Below are positions 11,901 to 22,246 of a stretch of DNA of 64,000 nt, piece after piece (position 1 is the stretch's first letter; each line of letters begins with the position of its first letter). Position numbers and translations under genes: made by a program. The stretch is from Nematostella vectensis (lineage: Eukaryota > Cnidaria > Anthozoa > Actiniaria > Edwardsiidae), in NCBI RefSeq assembly GCF_932526225.1, contig NC_064035.1, positions 7,129,501 to 7,193,500 of the forward strand, read 5' to 3'. The notes under the pieces are model-generated. The model was not told where the DNA came from and searched no databases. It saw only the letters and a list, made by a program, of their open reading frames with translations.

Positions 11901-14900
11901 CTAATTAAGTTTTTTAATTATTTTCCTATAAATCATTCCACTGCATGCTATACATACTCTTGCCGCTGGCATCTCCCCACTGTTTACTGAGCTTGGAGTT
12001 CCAGGGCGCGGGGTTCCTGTCTCTCCTGGAATTAAATCATTTACACGTTCGGCACAAGTAGAAAGGATATTTCATGCTTTCTAGTATGTGTAAGGAACCT
12101 TTGAATCCTACTTTGCATTTTGCTGAATTTGTAGGTAAATATCTCACCAGAAAAGGGACTAAATTGCAGGTGAAAACTGTTTAGTTTGCTAAAAATTAAA
12201 AAAATGCGCAAGGTTTGTAAACAACAAATACTGGTGTCGCTAGAAAACGACTACGTCGTCGACATTTGAGTCTTACCGGTTGAGGTTTACAAACATTTTA
12301 GAGTATTCGTTTTGTTCAACTGATTTGAACGGGCAGCTTTGTCTGTCAACCATGAGAAGTTTTCTCAAAATTTATTTATATAAAGATTGGTACCTGAACA
12401 ATATGGAACTAGATATACAATAGTAGGAAACATTGTGAACTGAATAAAATATTTTCATTTCAACAATGACTCTCTTGCTCAGTATTAAATTAAAATCAGA
12501 CTTAAATTTGACGCCCAAAAAATGTGCCCCCCTTAATCCACGCCCAGAAAAACCTAGCCCCCCCCCCCCCCCAGTAATTGATGAAAAAAATCCACATAAA
12601 TTTTTATTGTTTCAATTTCATCCTGAAGGTTTATTTGAAACCTAAAACTATGCCAAACTAATGGCATAGCCTCTTTGGTAAAATCAGAGATTGTTGCAAG
12701 AGCTCAGTTGTACAGGCCTTTCTCTCTCAAACAAGGACACCAGCGTTTGTACTTGGGTCAGGTGAACTTGTTATTTTTTCAGAGGTAAAAACCTGGTGCT
12801 CTACATTGGGGACTATGAATGCCTTGTCTACACAGATAAGGACATTAATCTGAGGGTCCAGTCTCTCACCTCACTTTATAAACCTGTATTTGGGGATGTA
12901 AAAGATTTACAAGGCAGGTTGGCCTGTGGTCCCATCTTCAGAGAGAGTGCTTAAACCTTACTCTCATTAAGCCTGGCACATTTGATCATGTCTTGTAATG
13001 TTAATTTGTGGTATACAAACACTAAACATTTTATTTGACTATAATATTCAGCATACCATTTCTTCTTGGTGCCTTTGCACGCCTTGGTGAGTTTCCAGGC
13101 TGAAGTCAAAGCAAACACATGTGAGTCTCAAGGCTATCAGATGAAAACACATCACTGAATCACCACTGACCCTTTCTCGCTTGTTTTTCTTTCCTGGAAA
13201 AGAGCAGAAAAGATAAGTAAAATCTAAGGATTAAGGAAGTTATTGCATCATCTCTGAAGAATGGGATATTTGTGTATAATAAAATTAATTTGTGTATTGG
13301 TACTGTAGCCAGGTATCAGTGGAAAATGATGAAGATCAGCTATATTTATTTACCTGGTTTACGGTCAGTATTCCAGGTCCAGTCATCATCAAAGTACACA
13401 TCTTCTTCATCTTCATCCATCATTTTGCCAGTTGCTAACCTAAAAGGAAATTGTGTATTGTTTTAATATACAAGGAAAGAAGAGAAATCTATATCTATAT
13501 CTATATCAACATAGTTGATTTACATTAGTTGCTCTGCCTATCTACAGTTCAGTTCTTTGACGTCATTAGCATGCATGCGTGCTAATCAGGAAGCTGCTTT
13601 CTATTTATTTCCCTGGTGGAAATTAGAAGACAAGCATCTTGGTTTTAAATTTCTCTCATGCACTGATTTAGAGAGAAATGAAGAAGACAAAAGATTCTTT
13701 TGTCCTTTTATGAATTTCCCTCATTATTAATGTATTTTTAGAAACTAAATCTCCTTCATAATCAATTCATGAGGGAAATTTAGAACCATCTATTGTTTTC
13801 GAGGGAAATTCGCTAGTAATCTTCCCTCAGAAAACAAAAGAGTGTGAGGTGGTCATGGTATTATTAAGGTAAGCTCTCCACTGAATAGAGAAATCCAGCA
13901 TACTGATGTGAACTCTTTGCTTAATACAGCATTCACCTCCTGCTGGCGATCCTACTGCTATTTCGGCCCATTCCCATACACTTTTCAAGGTGTGGAGCAA
14001 ACCTGGAGGCCGCCATGTTACGCTGGCAATTAGGGCAGATGCAATCTACAGGCTTCTTGAGTGGAACCTGGCCAAATACATCAAGCCCCTCTGAATCTAC
14101 AACTTCTGCAACATACATATTCTTGGAATCAATAGGAGAGCATATGTACTTGTTTCTATATTTCTAAAATGGAAAATGACTTCATATTTATGCTTTTCTG
14201 AAGATAAGATTTCCGATTGACACAATTTATTGACACATTCACACATTTTTTTATGGCTGAGATGGGGTTTGGGTTTAACTAAGATTGGTCTTAATACCGT
14301 TTCAATGTTCTTGAAACAAATTTAATCACCCTAATTTTTCACTTTTTTGCTCTTAACAAAACACCAATAAGCAAAAGAAATCAAGGTAACAGGGTGCTTG
14401 GGGCCTGTGTGATGCCTTGGAACACGGAAACATGAGGGAGCCTTAGAACAAAAAGGATTACGGGATATTCTTTTAATTATGGCATATTACTACTTTTATT
14501 AAGCTGTCCAGTGACATATATAATAAAAGTACCCTCCATTAAATGATGTGCACAGACTCAAAGCACTTAAACTGCTGTAAGTTGTAGTGATAGGTACCTC
14601 GAAATTTCGAAAGTCTCACAAACATTTTGCAAATTCTCAGAATCTACCATAAGTGGTCTCAGAGCCTAGCTTTTCTACCTCTCAAGGTCCCAAATTTTTG
14701 TTAAACGCGATCTGTTTTATGTTGTTACCATATTACAGGTTTCCCCTTTTTTGTAATGTATTGTAACTCTACTTAATTTTTTTAAACTGATGTTTATGAC
14801 ATACTTCAAGCAAGTTTTCTGGAAACAATCTAAAAAAAAGCTTGGGCTCGGTTGTTAAAGCCCCATCTACGCTAAAAATTTTCAGTTGACAATTTTATGT

Positions 14901-17039
14901 GACAATTTTTAATTGCTAGTGTAGATGGAGTAAAGTAGGCAATTTTTACGTGGCAACTATAGTTGCTCAAAAGCTAGCAGGTTTGCTTTTACTCAGCAAT
15001 TTAAAATTGTCACTCATGAAAAATTGCTAGTGTAGATGCCAACAAATATAGTTGTCAACTAAAAATTGTCAACTAAAAGTTGTTAGTGTAGATGGGGCTT
15101 AAGAGACTGAAAAAGCTCAGGCTCGGATTTGAAAATTTGACAAGTCTCAGGCTCGAATTCTGAAACTACGCTACCCCTAAACTAATGTGTCATGGAAAGA
15201 AGTCTTTAACAAATCAAGGCCAATCTTTCTCAATACTCAAAAACAAAAAGGTTGGCCAAAGGTTGAATTATGGTACATGAGGGGGTCTACATCCAACTTT
15301 CAAAGTTGAGCCCATTCCACACAAAAAATAAGATGGGAAAAAAAAGAAAAATAGAATCACTTACCATATTGCTTGATCACTCTACATGGCAAAAAGTATG
15401 AAGGAAAAAGGTGTTAGAATTGGTGAAATAACATGCTTAAATCCTAACATCTCATGTATTTTATTAAGGAATTTTAAAATGTAACAACAGACATCTTTTG
15501 TAAATTGAAATTGTTGCTGATTTATGAAAATTGAAAAGCTATGATAATGATTTCCCACAAGCAAAAAAAGGGCAAGGGGAAATCATTATAATGATATCCC
15601 ACAAGCACATGAGAGCAAGGATGTAGACAATAATTCAAAGATAAGATAAAGTTTGTATCCAATATACAGGTAAGAATACTTTTGTCTAGCATTGTAGCTC
15701 TGTTTGTGTTGCATGCATTACATACTCATCATCTACATCTTCAATATTAAAGGTCCCGAGCTTGATAGATCGATGCACATCAAAGCAGAGGCTAAGAATG
15801 ACGTCATCAATTATTTCATACACAATCCCAGCCTCTGGACTTGCATTCTAATAAAAAGAGTTTGATTGTAGAAAACAAGATTTATATATTATTATTACAA
15901 CATATCTAGATTTTTCAATAAGCTGACTGAGGTATCAGGCGTGACACAGGGGTGTGCGTGCACCCCCCTTGGCGGCCAAATAGTGGGTCATTTCTTTTTA
16001 AGAAATGATTTTCCATATGATACCTATGACTGCCTACCCCATTTCGGCCATACCTGGGTATACGCCTGGGTATCATGTTAAGTTAAAAAATTCCAACATT
16101 GCAAGAAAATTGCAAGAAAACTTTGGAAGAGGGGAGGGGGGGTGAAGGGCCAACTGAAATAAAAGAACATTGTAAAATTGAAAGTAATGATGATCCATGT
16201 TTTTTTGTAAATATTGTGCCAAAATAAACGAATAAAAGCTGTGAATATCACATTATATGGTGTATGTCTATATATGAATAAGCATTTCTCCAAAGGAATT
16301 TGGATGGGGAGGGGGGGGGGGGGTGAGTTTTTTTCTAAGCATTAGCATTAGATCCCTTAAGCAAATCCAGGAATTATTGTTGAGGAGTTCAGGAGTGAAT
16401 TGTGGTAGAGGAAAAATTGGTAGAATTCGGGTCCTATATTTGTATTATATATCACAATTTTTTTTTCTTTGAAAGTTGCAGTACCCATCATCATATTTGA
16501 GTAAGTTTTATAACCAGGGCTATGGTGAATGCAACATCCAACATACTGTACCACCTCTAAACCTCAAGTGTAGGTACTTACATACACTATTTGAACTATA
16601 AATGAATAATTATTTTTTTACTTTATGACATTTAATTTTTCAATATTTTTTAGAAGGGGGCGGTGCATTCCAATAAACTGATTCTTTGCTTTTCAGCATC
16701 GTTTAGCTGCATTTTTTTTTTTTTTACAAGGGGAGTGGAGAGTTTCAGTAGTTTGAGTAGTTTTTAAGTGAACGGCTGCTTGTTTTAAGTCCCTAAAACC
16801 ACTAAGGACCCCTTCCCATTCCCTTGATTGACATTGACAATGACGAACCACACAGGAAACATTGCGTGCGAAATTGACAAGATAGAAATGTAATGTGCAA
16901 ACGAGCCGAATAAAAATCAGTGACTGGTCCAACACAAACTTACCGGGTCTATATCTAGAACATTTTGGTCGCGGGGGAGATTCTCTGTGTCGAAGTTCCG
17001 TATCGTTGCCGGCGTCCCGGATTTACGCCGTTCGCTCAT
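8939..17039 (-). CDS. ATXN7L3: Ataxin-7-like 3, SAGA deubiquitinase-module adaptor (Sgf11)
   Basis: Coding exons, high to low: 17039-16944, 15847-15726, 14155-13937, 13439-13354, 13193-13164, 10646-10577, 10392-10331, 10261-10216, 9904-9876, 9809-9755, 9389-9334 and 9009-8939. All phases match, giving 313 residues; human is about 350. Exon 2 gives the N-terminal helix ([20 protein letters not shown]) that packs on ENY2. Exon 3 carries GLDVFGQV and the Sgf11 zinc finger CICPNCQRN...[20 protein letters not shown]. Exons 6-7 carry the SCA7 zinc finger [19 protein letters not shown] followed by PQHTDEQRR. The last exon, after a T-rich acceptor, encodes a lysine/arginine-rich tail. The family activates USP22-type proteases that remove ubiquitin from histone H2B in SAGA, and the SCA7 motif binds nucleosomes. 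Least certain are the exon 3 acceptor (ATATAG|AAACAAG) and the exon 5 donor. Confidence 0.9.
9185..9320 (+). repeat. CAGA/CGGA microsatellite
   Basis: Tandem CAGA units interspersed with GAGA, then about nine GGAC units near 9278-9318. It lies in the last ATXN7L3 intron, 14 bp beyond an exon end. Confidence 0.9.
9940..10180. repeat. Dispersed repeat, copy A
   Basis: A colinear diverged match to 21905-22125: shared words are CAACCACTCCTTTGTTATTG, a TGAATTAGCCTATGGAAATG-like block and GCATAAAATGG. It lies in an ATXN7L3 intron. No coding potential. Confidence 0.5.
10698..10951. mobile_element. MITE with 31-bp perfect inverted ends
   Basis: The arms at 10699-10729 and 10920-10950 are exact reverse complements (AAAGCCGCATTGTCACCAGT inward). 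TTAA stands at both outer edges (10698-10701 and 10948-10951), so the target duplication is TTAA or TA. The interior has no coding capacity. It lies inside an ATXN7L3 intron, right next to coding exon 6. Confidence 0.85.
10965..11540. repeat. Compound repeat with internal duplication
   Basis: A block of about 170 bp at roughly 11095-11260 recurs at roughly 11265-11440. Both copies hold CGCAACGCAAAATGACGAAT, AAGTTGTCCCGTGTTACA and CAAATAACAAAATGTATCGT. Flanking words with TTTTCGCG and TTGCAAG point in opposite directions, which suggests a decayed inverted-repeat element. No gene. Confidence 0.6.
14855..15102. mobile_element. MITE with TTAA flanks
   Basis: The ends read AAGCCCCATCTACGCTA on the left and TAGTGTAGATGGGGCTT on the right, with TTAA at 14855-14858 and 15099-15102. 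The interior holds repeated GACAATTTT and GTGTAGATG words in both orientations. The AGCC(C/G)C start is like the 10.7-kb element, so the two may share a superfamily. Confidence 0.8.
15931..16073 (-). mobile_element. MITE with perfect 5-bp target duplication
   Basis: The element spans 15936-16068, starting CAGGCGTGACACAGGGG and ending CCTGGGTATACGCCTG. GGTAT stands on both sides (15931-15935 and 16069-16073). It lies in ATXN7L3 intron 1 and is related in reverse orientation to 17967-18131. Confidence 0.8.
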
Positions 17040-17507
17040 GGTGGTGGCGAGCGCAACCGTGTCTAACAGACACGTCAAAAAAGTGATAATTTACAAAAGC
17101 CCGCATTAACCTTTATCAAAAAAAGACATAAACCATTTCAAAACTGTACTCGAAGTAATTTTTGAGGTATAAAAGCAATGAAATTATAATCTTTTGCCGT
17201 GTGGTCGATCCGTCACATGGTGAAAAATACCTATAAGAAGTTGGCTGTGTTTTGAGTTGAGAGAGTGGCTACAAAGCTCTTCGGGTTGACATTGTCGGAC
17301 TACCGAACAATCTACGGAAAACAAACCAATGGTAAACTAGAAAAAAAAATCCGACGGTTTTCCGACTTTTAAAATGCGATCTAGTGTTTTATGGTCAGCG
17401 GTGATTCTGACAGGCTTAAAAAATGGCGGACTAAATAAACCAACGAGTAAACCTATATGAAGAAGCTTAAAAAAACTAATTTTCTACTCTAATTAACGCA
17501 TGTTAAA
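17040..17507. promoter_or_regulatory. Bidirectional promoter region ATXN7L3 / CFAP410
   Basis: 468 bp separate the two divergent start codons. No other gene fits, so both promoters must lie here or inside the first exons. I see no clear TATA element. Confidence 0.6.
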
Positions 17508-20500
17508 ATGTCTAAGCTTAACAAAAAGCAAGTTCTTGGAAGATCTCGCGCGAAAAGTTTGGAATCGGTGAAAAATTTGAATTTTTGGTGAGTATCTATC
17601 GGATCATGAATGTTGTTGGTTTGAACTGAAGGGGGTTACTTTGTTTGAAATTATTTTTCTTCAAAATGTTAAATCATTTGTTTATATTTCAGGGGAAGCA
17701 GCCTATCCGATGTAAGTCCATATAATTGTCGTGTTCTACGGATAATCTAGAAGACGTACAGGAAAGATTTTCTAATTAATCTTATTATCTTGCTAGTTGC
17801 TAAGTTGTGTACGTTGATAACGGGGTACACTTTTTAACGTTTGATATGAATTTGTTTTATTTGATGCACTTGCTTTCTCAGTAAAATTGTTGTTGTTCTG
17901 TAGGTTTCTCTAGTTCGTGAGCTACCTAATGTAGAAGTCTTGAGCTTAAGGTATGTGAGCGTGTTGCAGGCGCATACCCAGGATTGGCTAAGGAGGGAGA
18001 GGGGTGCGCAGTCGTAGATATCATATGGAGAAAACATAGTGTTTGAAGATTTCTTAATAAGAAATGACCCCATTTTTGATCTCCAAGGGGGGTGCGCGTG
18101 CACCCTGCTCACCCCCCTGTGTATGCACCTGTGTTTTTTTTGCTAAACAAGCTCAATGATGCACGTGATCACTGTTAAACTATTGTTAATGTTTGATGTC
18201 ATGTTTTTTTTTCAGTGTTAATAGCATTGCCAGTCTCAAGGATTTTGCATTCTGTAGGTATTATTTATATTCACAAAGGCAGAGGTCGCAGCAAATTTCT
18301 CATACAGGGAGGGGAGGCAAATATTGTATTTAAAAATGCTTAACTTATAGGGGTTTAGGGTCATTTATGCTCTCACTGAAAACCCCTTTAGGGCCTTTAG
18401 AGTGTTATTTTCTGTAGATATTCTTAATGTCACCTAGATTGGGACTTTTCACTGGAGGTGAATCTTCAACTAGAACTGACTTATAGTTATCTCCTTGTCC
18501 TTTACTCGACAGGTCCTAGACTCAAAGAACTCTATCTTAGAAGAAACTGTATCAACGACCTTAAGGAGATTGGTTTTTTAAAGAAACTACCAAAGCTAAG
18601 AGTCCTGTGGTTATCGGATAATCCTTGTTGTACAACTGAAAACTACAGAGAAACTGTACTAAAAAATCTTCCTCGTCTCATCCGTCTGGATAATGTTGGT
18701 AATTAAAACTTTTGAATATGTCTCAGATATATTATAGTTAATCAAAACATCCAGCACGTAGCTGTAATCTCAACTAGAATACTGAATATAATCCACTAAA
18801 CTAGGTACAGTACCTGACTTGAATTATAACTCAAGTACCAGGCACAGTGTTGTTTGTACCTTTTTCCACATAATTTTTGTGTGTTTTTACAAGTTGGCAC
18901 TACAAAAACTTAAAGCATAAACTTTTTTATCTCGAAATGTAGTTGACGCTTGAATCTTTTTTCAATGTACCTGTTTATTTGTGTTGCTTTTTACAAACAA
19001 CAGAGTTAAACCAGAGTTTAGATTTTTATTTAAGAGTTGATTTGTAATGCTATTAGACTTATGTTGTAATCTCCTGATAGCTGTTGATAGAAGTCCATAT
19101 GGAATGCTATGCTACTAATGTTTTGTCTCCTGTTAACTGTTGATAGAAGTCTATATAGAATGCTACATACTAATGTGGTGTTGTTTGCTGTTAAAAGAGG
19201 TCTATATAGAATGCTTTTGTACTAAAATGTTTTATCTCCTGAATAGCTGTTGATGACACTGAACCACTATTGGCGAAGGAGAAAGGTGCTGAGATTGACA
19301 TCCCTGATGGCCTTCCTGATCATGTTGACCTTGGGGAAACCATCTCATCTACCATGGTAAGAAATCCATTGGCACTAGAAGCACTGATCCATTAGCATGT
19401 GACGCAGACATTGAGATTCTTTTATATTATTCACAGGGAAGTACTAGAAGCACTGATCCAGGACAGTCTATAAGGAAAGAACCACCAGGTTAGTAATCAA
19501 GTATCACCCTTGACAACCCAGGCTGTGCGGGAGAAAGGGTGTCATTGTGGAGGTATGAGGGGCTGGTGACGGGACTAATGAAAGAACCACCAGATCAAGT
19601 AAAGTACCATCATTGACAACCTTAGGGTTTATATGTGTGGGAAGGGGGCTATACAGAAGAGAAGGGAAAGGAAATACTTGCTTATAATGCTTACTTATAG
19701 TGTGAAATGCACACCTTGACTTTTTGTCTTTGCCCCCCCCCCCCTTCCCCACACACACACACACACAAATAAAAAGTAAATGTTCATAGCTTTTTGCTTA
19801 AGTACTCACTCTGCCTTCCTCTTTTTATTAGCCCGAGTGTCAGGCTCTTTTATTGTCCCTATGAAGCATATACCGGGAAGCCATAAAAAGAGGGCCTGAT
19901 ACAAATACTGTAAAATTTTAATGTTTTTGTCCCAAATAGTGGGACCACTGGGATTGGCTGGAAAACAATGCTAATATAAAAGCACTCTCTTATTGGCCCT
20001 TATCAGCATGTTCTAATGTCATGCCCAGGCCGGTCAATGCATGTTTTTATTTCTCATCGGTATAATTTTTCAAAGCTAGTTTTATACATATAATATGAAA
20101 TATGGATGCCATAGAAGCTGCATTAATACTGCCGATATCATTAGTAGTACTTAAATTCTTAGATAGACCAGGTGCCGAATATTTAAGAAATTTGTCTGTA
20201 AGATCGAAAAATTCTTGGGATTGTTTGCGGTACTTTCCACCGCTTATCAAATAATGAAATTTGTGTTCAAGAAGAGGTTTTCTATTTTGACAAAATAAAA
20301 CAGTTTATCAAATTGATAATGTGAATAACTTGTAGTAATTAGGTGATGTGGGGATCTGTAGTCATATAAGTGAACTGTAAATCTCTTGTGCCGTTTTCCT
20401 CTCCAGTTTCTTGAAAGCATTCAATTAATTTTACAATTAGAGTGATTTTCATTAACCTGTGAACTACACTTTAGCTTATTACGCTTTATTGCGATATAAT

Positions 20501-21785
20501 TCCATTGTTCTCTTTTGTGTTTTACTGACTATTACACTTTGACTATCACACTTATTTCACAGGTTAATGAAAATCACTCTACCTCACCAGAGTTCCTTGT
20601 TACTAGAATGATTACTCTTTTATATAACACCACTGTATTACAATTTTGCTTTACATAAATATTGTTTATAATTTGATTCGTGCATTTGATTGCGCTACCG
20701 CAGGAATTGACAGTCAACATATTTTGACAGCGGCCTGAAAAGGGTTGGCAGGCATTGAGTCTAGTATTTGTGTCAGGCGTAGTTTTATTTTTCCTCTCTC
20801 TGGCTATCTTTTTGTTGCTCTTGATACTCTATTTTTTCATCCTTTCTATTTCAGTGTTCATGGCTTTACATACCCTATCTGAAATATAACTCACTAAAAA
20901 TATCTAGTATACTTCATTGACCTTGATTTTTCTTTGATTTGATTTTTCTTTCTTTTCTGTAGCAGATCAAAGGGTTCCTTCGGTTAACAATGAGCCTGAT
21001 GTCGCAAGAGAAAGTCTTGTTGATAAAACAAAGTGAGGCACATCTTATTATTTCATCTACACAATTTTTAACTACAAACTATCAAATCTGGATGGGTTTA
21101 TGCTAGTTTCCAAAATTGGCAAAATGACTTTGTGACTTTGTATTTCAGTAAGCTCCGTGCTGAGTTGGGATTGAAACCACTAGTTGTGGATGAACCAAAG
21201 CCATCTCCTAAGTCTCCAACCAAGTCTAAATCTCAGACTGACAGCCGGCCATCATCTTCCTCTTCCCAAATTTCTGAAACCAGAGTGAGTAGTTCTATAT
21301 GAAAGCTACATTTCTATCGTAGATATCCATATAGAATTGTCTGTAAACACTTGTCTCTGAAACTTTGCCTTACTGTTCTCTTAGGTACCTCTCTTTTTAC
21401 CCTATGATTTATAAGATGAATGATGTCTTAGGTCAGACAGCTGGCATACATTAATTTCATGTTTTTATCAGGTTTGTTTTTTTATGTATAGCTAGCCTTC
21501 TCGCTGTGGCTCCTAGCACCTGCCTAGGATGTTAATGAATTTTATTAGCATAAATAAAAGAAACATGTACAGTGTTTCATTTTGATCTTTATGCATGTGT
21601 TCATCTTTTTCCAGAGTAACAACATTCTTACAGCAGTGTGTGCCCTTGTTAAAGAACTAGACAGAGAGAGCCTGGAAGAAGTCAAGTTAGAAGTAGAAAA
21701 ACGCTTGCATGACTGTAGTAGTAATGCTGAGCGAGATAGTGATGGAGGCGCTGACAACAAGCCTCTTGTCCCAGAGATGGACTGA
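17508..21785 (+). CDS. CFAP410: Cilia and flagella associated protein 410 (LRR protein, C21orf2)
   Basis: Exons: 17508-17587, 17693-17711, 17904-17950, 18216-18257, 18520-18698, 19247-19356, 19437-19488, 20963-21032, 21149-21284 and 21615-21785. The sum is 302 codons. The N-terminus ([19 protein letters not shown]) and leucine-rich repeats ([53 protein letters not shown]) match the LRR plus cap of this family. The middle is low-complexity Ser/Pro/Lys. The last exon has the conserved C-terminal helix [20 protein letters not shown] that oligomerises the human protein. The family works at the ciliary base and partners NEK1. The exon 5 acceptor (CCTAG|ACTC) is the only phase-compatible choice, but it leaves the strand three residues shorter than in human. 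The protein is somewhat longer than the 256-residue human one, through the linker. Confidence 0.9.
17962..18136 (+). mobile_element. MITE copy in CFAP410 intron 3
   Basis: The element spans 17967-18131, starting CAGGCGCATACCCAGG and ending CCTGTGTATGCACCTG as imperfect inverted ends. It is flanked by TGTTG and TGTTT, a near-perfect 5-bp duplication. It carries the GTGCGCGTGCACC core shared with 15936-16068. Confidence 0.75.
20438..20581. mobile_element. 144-bp MITE with 26-bp perfect inverted ends
   Basis: GAGTGATTTTCATTAACCTG opens the element and its exact reverse complement closes it (20438-20463 and 20556-20581). TA stands at both edges, as in Tc1/mariner-type insertions. It lies in a CFAP410 intron. 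Confidence 0.85.
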
Positions 21786-21848
21786 TAAACAAGGTAATGT
21801 CACATTAAAGACCAATCATGTGTGGCAGTGTTCAAGATATATAGTGTA

Positions 21849-21854
21849 AATAAA
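21849..21854 (+). promoter_or_regulatory. Polyadenylation signal AATAAA for CFAP410
   Basis: AATAAA lies 64 bp after the CFAP410 stop codon, followed by a T-rich stretch at 21874. Confidence 0.5.
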
Positions 21855-21904
21855 TTGTACTGTATAAAAGCAGTTGTTTTTTTAGTCCCACACCCCACCC
21901 CCTT

Positions 21905-22125
21905 AAAATGTTGATCAACCACTCCTTTTTTATTGTTCACAATAAACAATATATCAGTTTATTTGCTTTCAAATGACCATCCACAATTGAGATTTAGTAC
22001 TTATTAACGATATTTTATTGAACGTATTTTAGTCCCTTGCTTGAATAAGCCGATGGAAATGGATTCTTTGAGTGAGTCGGTATTGTGTCTGCGCATAAAA
22101 TAGGGCTCGATTGGACTTCTTTAAT
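21905..22125. repeat. Dispersed repeat, copy B
   Basis: Diverged counterpart of 9940-10180, in the short spacer between the CFAP410 and synaptotagmin 3' ends. Confidence 0.5.
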
Positions 22126-22246
22126 TAAGGAGGCTCACTATAGTTATGAAATTGACTTGGTTTCGTGAAACATTTTATTGCCTTGTTGATTTTGTGAAAC
22201 ATTTCATGCCTTGTTTTCTTGGACCTACACTTTCCTTGGACGATCC

